This document shows positions 5,038 through 7,441 of a stretch of 7,441 nucleotides of DNA, piece by piece; the stretch's first letter is position 1; the number at the start of each line of letters is the position of its first letter. This DNA is from Gammaproteobacteria bacterium (GTDB lineage: Bacteria > Pseudomonadota > Gammaproteobacteria > SZUA-140). A program made the position numbers and the translations under genes. The notes beneath the pieces were generated by a model. It did no database searches and was not told where the DNA came from. It was given only the letters and a program-made list of their open reading frames with translations. Location: positions 1 to 7,441 of the forward strand of contig JALWQD010000109.1 in the NCBI GenBank assembly GCA_026994735.1, in the 5' to 3' direction.

Positions 5038-6375
5038 GTGGCCAAAAAACAAGACAAACACGCGTTGGCAGCCAAAATGGCTTCCAGCGGGGGACTAAGC
5101 GAACTCAAACGACGCCTCTTTTTTCTTATCGGGGCGTTGATTGTTTTTCGTATTGGTACTTTCATCCCTGTTCCCGGTATTGATCCGGGGGCACTGAGTG
5201 CTCTTTTTGAACAGCAAAAAGGCACAATTCTGGACATGTTTAACATGTTTTCCGGCGGTGCTCTGGGACGACTGTCTGTCTTTGCACTGAGTGTCATGCC
5301 TTATATTTCGGCATCAATTATTATTCAGTTATTATCTTCAGTTTATCCGCCTCTTGAGCAGATCAAGAAAGAAGGTGAGGCCGGGCGACGCAGGCTGACG
5401 CAATATACGCGTTATCTGACGGTGTTTCTGGCTGCTTTTCAGGCGCTTGGCATTGCCATCGCACTGGAAGGGCAGCGTATTGGCTCGGTGCCTGTTGTGA
5501 TTGATCCAGGCTGGGTCTTTCGTCTGACAGCCGTATTGTCGCTGATGACGGGAACAATGTTCCTGATGTGGCTTGGTGAGCAGGTGACGGAACGAGGGAT
5601 CGGTAACGGTATTTCGATGATCATTTTTGCCGGTATTGTCGTCGGCTTACCCGCTGCTATTGGCGGCACTCTGGAACGTGCCCGTACGGGGGAATTGCAT
5701 GCCTTGATTGTGCTTTTTCTGCTCGTTCTGGCGATTGCTATTACTGCCTTTGTCGTTTTTATTGAACGCGGTCAACGACGGATCACGATTAATTATGCCA
5801 AACGACAACAAGGACGGCGTGTCTATGCCAGTCAGAGCAGTCATTTACCGCTGAAATTGAATATGGCGGGTGTTATCCCGCCAATCTTTGCCTCGTCGAT
5901 CATTCTCTTTCCTTCGACAATAGGTAACTGGTTTGGCAATGCCGAAGGGATGACCTGGTTGAAGGACGTCGCTAATGCACTCTCACCCGGTCAGCCCCTG
6001 TATGTCATTTTATTTGCGGGTGCAATTGTATTTTTCTGCTTTTTCTATACAGCGCTGCAGTTCAATCCGAATGAAACAGCGGATAACTTGAAAAAATCGG
6101 GTGCCTTTATTCCAGGCGTTCGCCCAGGCAAACAGACGGCCAAGTATATTGATTCGGTGATGACGCGTTTGACGCTGGTTGGCTCGATTTATATTTCAGC
6201 CGTTTCTTTATTACCGCAGTTTTTGATTATTTATTGGAATGTACCGTTTTATTTTGGCGGTACATCATTACTGATTATTGTCGTTGTCGTTATGGATGTC
6301 ATGGCCCAGATACAAGCACATATGATGTCTCATCAGTACGATGGCTTGATGAAGAAGTCGAAACTTCACCGCTAG
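5038..6375 (+). CDS. secY: preprotein translocase channel subunit SecY (GTG start)
   Basis: SecY is the pore of the SecYEG channel in the inner membrane. It passes secretory proteins driven by SecA and inserts membrane proteins from SRP-targeted ribosomes. The product is 445 residues (E. coli 443). Ten hydrophobic segments lie at about 26-44, 78-100, 122-143, 158-178, 187-208, 220-243, 275-296, 319-341, 376-396 and 402-426, with the plug region around 60-75 (GTILDMFNMFSGG). The SecY signatures MPYISASIIIQLL (87-99) and MFLMWLGEQVTERGIGNG (174-191) are intact. The cytoplasmic loop motif PGVRPG (359-364) keeps the Arg equivalent to E. coli Arg357, which is important for SecA-dependent export. 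GTG abuts the rplO stop; GAGGA at 5029-5033 is close, so coupling is likely. Confidence 0.99.
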   Translation: MAKKQDKHALAAKMASSGGLSELKRRLFFLIGALIVFRIGTFIPVPGIDPGALSALFEQQKGTILDMFNMFSGGALGRLSVFALSVMPYISASIIIQLLSSVYPPLEQIKKEGEAGRRRLTQYTRYLTVFLAAFQALGIAIALEGQRIGSVPVVIDPGWVFRLTAVLSLMTGTMFLMWLGEQVTERGIGNGISMIIFAGIVVGLPAAIGGTLERARTGELHALIVLFLLVLAIAITAFVVFIERGQRRITINYAKRQQGRRVYASQSSHLPLKLNMAGVIPPIFASSIILFPSTIGNWFGNAEGMTWLKDVANALSPGQPLYVILFAGAIVFFCFFYTALQFNPNETADNLKKSGAFIPGVRPGKQTAKYIDSVMTRLTLVGSIYISAVSLLPQFLIIYWNVPFYFGGTSLLIIVVVVMDVMAQIQAHMMSHQYDGLMKKSKLHR

Positions 6376-6398
6376 TCAATGATGATGAATCAGATTGT

Positions 6399-6427
6399 TG
6401 TCGCGCAGTTCTTGCTACTGTGCGGCA
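6399..6427 (+). promoter_or_regulatory. 11-bp RNA hairpin between secY and rpmJ
   Basis: Bases 6399-6409 (TGTCGCGCAGT) pair with 6417-6427 (ACTGTGCGGCA), nine Watson-Crick and two G-U pairs, across a seven-base loop TCTTGCT. The next bases are TGAATACATAATTT, with no run of T, so it is unlikely to be a Rho-independent terminator. It could be a processing or 3'-end protecting structure that sets rpmJ and alpha operon levels apart from secY. Confidence 0.55.
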
Positions 6428-6439
6428 TGAATACATAAT
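6412..6439 (+). promoter_or_regulatory. weak candidate promoter before rpmJ
   Basis: TTGCTA at 6412-6417 (4 of 6 for -35) and CATAAT at 6434-6439 (5 of 6 for -10) are separated by 16 bp. Transcription would start near 6446, about 20 bases before the rpmJ ATG. The -35 overlaps the hairpin at 6399-6427. A match of this quality arises easily by chance in an AT-rich gap, so confidence is low. Confidence 0.25.
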
Positions 6440-6455
6440 TTAATGCAAGAAATTT

Positions 6456-6459
6456 GGAG
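6456..6459 (+). promoter_or_regulatory. ribosome binding site of rpmJ
   Basis: GGAG at 6456-6459 is six bases before the rpmJ ATG. Because rpmJ encodes only 37 residues, this well-placed site is useful support for the gene. Confidence 0.7.
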
Positions 6460-6465
6460 TAGATC

Positions 6466-6579
6466 ATGAAGGTTAGAGCCTCAGTTAAGAAAATTTGTCG
6501 TCATTGCAAGGTGATTCGCCGGAAGGGTGTAATCCGGGTTATTTGCAAAGATGGACGACATAAACAGCGCCAGGGTTAA
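6466..6579 (+). CDS. rpmJ: 50S ribosomal protein L36, zinc-binding type
   Basis: L36 is the smallest ribosomal protein and helps organise 23S rRNA near the base of the L7/L12 stalk. The 37-residue product (E. coli 38) begins MKVRASVKKICRHCKVIRRK and ends with the family tail HKQRQG. It keeps the zinc ribbon ligands Cys11, Cys14, Cys27 and His32, so it is the zinc-containing (C+) form rather than the zinc-free paralogue some bacteria use in zinc shortage. The gene is last in the spc operon, 90 bp after secY and 95 bp before rpsM. No infA lies between secY and rpmJ, which agrees with gammaproteobacterial order. Confidence 0.97.
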   Translation: MKVRASVKKICRHCKVIRRKGVIRVICKDGRHKQRQG

Positions 6580-6598
6580 GCAGGAAACAACAACGGGC

Positions 6599-6627
6599 TT
6601 GATTTTTTCGGCTGTCACCGATAGAAT
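6599..6627 (+). promoter_or_regulatory. probable sigma-70 promoter of the alpha operon
   Basis: TTGATT at 6599-6604 (4 of 6) and TAGAAT at 6622-6627 (5 of 6) are separated by the optimal 17 bp. This is the best promoter match in the window and lies in the rpmJ-rpsM gap, where the alpha operon promoter lies in E. coli. The discriminator after the -10 is CGCGCG (6628-6633). A GC-rich discriminator is characteristic of promoters repressed by ppGpp and DksA, so stringent control is likely. Transcription would start at about 6633-6636. Confidence 0.65.
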
Positions 6628-6633
6628 CGCGCG

Positions 6634-6674
6634 TTTTCCCAGACCCGAACCGAATAGAATATCTGGAGATTGGA
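6634..6674 (+). promoter_or_regulatory. alpha operon leader with possible stem over the rpsM ribosome binding site
   Basis: The expected leader is about 40 bases. It carries the rpsM Shine-Dalgarno GGAG (6665-6668), six bases before the ATG. CCAGA (6639-6643) can pair with TCTGG (6662-6666), which would cover the first two bases of that site. In E. coli, S4 represses the alpha operon by holding a longer pseudoknot around the rpsM start. I do not see that pseudoknot clearly here, so any S4 control is inference. Confidence 0.35.
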
Positions 6675-7031
6675 ATGGCACGTATAGCAGGCATCAATGT
6701 CCCTGTGAATAAGCACGTCGTGATCGCACTGACGTCTATCTACGGGATTGGACCGACACGGGCACAGCAGATTTGTGTGTCGACAAAGATCGAGCCTTCG
6801 CGCAAGGTTCGCGAGCTTACGGAAGGTGAAGTTGAGTCCCTGCGTACAGAAGTAGGCAAGTTCACTATTGAAGGTGATTTGCGCCGTGAGATCTCGATGA
6901 ACATCAAACGGCTGATGGATCTCGGTTGTTACCGTGGTATCCGTCATCGTCGTGGCCTTCCTCTGCGCGGGCAACGTACCAAAACGAATGCACGTACCCG
7001 TAAGGGCCCGCGCAAACCTATCAGAAAGTAA
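6675..7031 (+). CDS. rpsM: 30S ribosomal protein S13
   Basis: S13 is at the top of the 30S head, contacts L5 and L31 in intersubunit bridges, and touches the P-site tRNA with its C-terminal tail. The product is 118 residues, the same as E. coli. It begins MARIAGINVP, followed by the helix-two-turn-helix-like region with ALTSIYGIGPTRA (18-30). The block FTIEGDLRREISMNIKRLMD (63-82) leads into the signature LGCYRGIRHRRGLPLRGQRT (83-102), and the basic tail KTNARTRKGPRKPIRK contacts tRNA. It is first in the alpha operon, with its own promoter candidate and a good GGAG site, and is followed by rpsK after 18 bp. Confidence 0.99.
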   Translation: MARIAGINVPVNKHVVIALTSIYGIGPTRAQQICVSTKIEPSRKVRELTEGEVESLRTEVGKFTIEGDLRREISMNIKRLMDLGCYRGIRHRRGLPLRGQRTKTNARTRKGPRKPIRK

Positions 7032-7049
7032 CGAACGGATTGTAGTTCT

Positions 7050-7439
7050 ATGGCTAAGCCTAATACCAAGACGCGTAAGCGAGTTAAAAAGAATATTGCC
7101 GACGGCATCGCCCATGTGCATGCATCGTTCAATAACACGATTATCACGATCAGTGACCGACAGGGAAATACCCTCGCCTGGGCATCTGCCGGTGGTTCCG
7201 GCTTTCGTGGTTCACGTAAGAGCACCCCTTTCGCTGCCCAGATTGCAGCGGAAAAGGCCGGTGACAAGGTCAAGGAGTTCGGCATGAAGAATCTTGATGT
7301 CGAAGTCAAAGGCCCAGGGCCAGGTCGTGAGTCAGCAATTCGTGCCTTGAATGCTGCTGGATTTACTATTACTAATATACTGGATGTGACGCCGATTCCG
7401 CATAACGGCTGCCGTCCACCTAAAAAACGTCGCGTTTAA
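7050..7439 (+). CDS. rpsK: 30S ribosomal protein S11
   Basis: S11 lies on the 30S platform, lines the mRNA exit channel near the E site and contacts the 3' end of 16S rRNA. The product is complete at 129 residues, the E. coli length. Key blocks are HVHASFNNTIITISDRQGN (22-40), AGGSGFRGSRKSTPFAAQ (47-64), GPGPGRESAIRALNAAGF and the invariant tail DVTPIPHNGCRPPKKRRV. Asn119 in HNGC is the site that becomes isoaspartate in E. coli S11; the sequence context is retained. The Shine-Dalgarno is weak (GGA at 7037-7039), so coupling to rpsM is plausible. The two bases after the stop (GG) are probably the approach to rpsD, expected next. Confidence 0.99.
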   Translation: MAKPNTKTRKRVKKNIADGIAHVHASFNNTIITISDRQGNTLAWASAGGSGFRGSRKSTPFAAQIAAEKAGDKVKEFGMKNLDVEVKGPGPGRESAIRALNAAGFTITNILDVTPIPHNGCRPPKKRRV

Positions 7440-7441
7440 GG

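Noticed and set aside
6399..6427. Intrinsic terminator after secY
   Set aside because: The bases after the stem are mixed (TGAATACAT), not a run of T.
6376..6465. infA or another small gene between secY and rpmJ
   Set aside because: No frame here encodes an S1/OB-type sequence or any recognisable peptide with a ribosome binding site.
6615..7121. 168-codon open frame on the minus strand across rpsM
   Set aside because: It lies opposite the highly conserved S13 gene, resembles no family I know, and has no operon context. It is a shadow of the real coding frame. The same applies to the other minus-strand frames.
1..7441. Mobile element, CRISPR array, tRNA/rRNA gene or horizontally acquired insert
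   Set aside because: All of the window is accounted for by cluster genes in standard order with short gaps; no repeats, transposase motifs or RNA gene structure were seen.

Overview
This window is a stretch of the bacterial S10-spc-alpha ribosomal protein cluster. All genes lie on the + strand and are packed closely. The order is: the end of an S10-type operon (rplP partial, rpmC, rpsQ), a complete spc operon (rplN, rplX, rplE, rpsN, rpsH, rplF, rplR, rpsE, rpmD, rplO, secY, rpmJ), and the start of an alpha operon (rpsM, rpsK). The next expected genes, rpsD, rpoA and rplQ, would lie past the right edge. Seventeen protein genes are present. Sixteen are complete; rplP has lost about nine N-terminal codons at the left edge.

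The organism is most likely a gammaproteobacterium. Every protein aligns nearly end to end with its E. coli counterpart as I recall it, with many long identical stretches. S14 is the long, zinc-free type (101 residues). secY is followed directly by rpmJ with no infA (common in betaproteobacteria) and no adk/map (common in Gram-positives). The alpha operon starts at rpsM. I cannot name the genus from sequence alone.

Most junctions are short or overlapping (TGATG at rplP/rpmC, ATGA at rpsQ/rpmC, a secY GTG directly abutting the rplO stop), so translational coupling is likely. Three gaps are longer and carry signals. The rpsQ-rplN gap (62 bp) holds an 11-bp hairpin just before the rplN ribosome binding site, preceded by a plausible sigma-70 promoter overlapping the end of rpsQ. 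The secY-rpmJ gap (90 bp) holds another 11-bp hairpin and a weaker promoter candidate. The rpmJ-rpsM gap (95 bp) holds a good sigma-70 promoter (TTGATT, 17 bp, TAGAAT) with an all-GC discriminator. It lies where the alpha operon promoter lies in E. coli. The rplX-rplE junction, where S8 represses the spc operon in E. coli, has a weak ribosome binding site and a small stem with the rplE start codon in its loop.

The products work together. L16, L29, L14, L24, L5, L6, L18, L30, L15 and L36 build the 50S subunit. S17, S14, S8, S5, S13 and S11 build the 30S subunit. SecY is the inner-membrane channel that exports nascent proteins. I found no mobile element, RNA gene, CRISPR array, broken gene or sign of transfer. 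This is an ordinary core-genome region, and I see no undescribed system in it. The findings are modest regulatory and residue-level observations.
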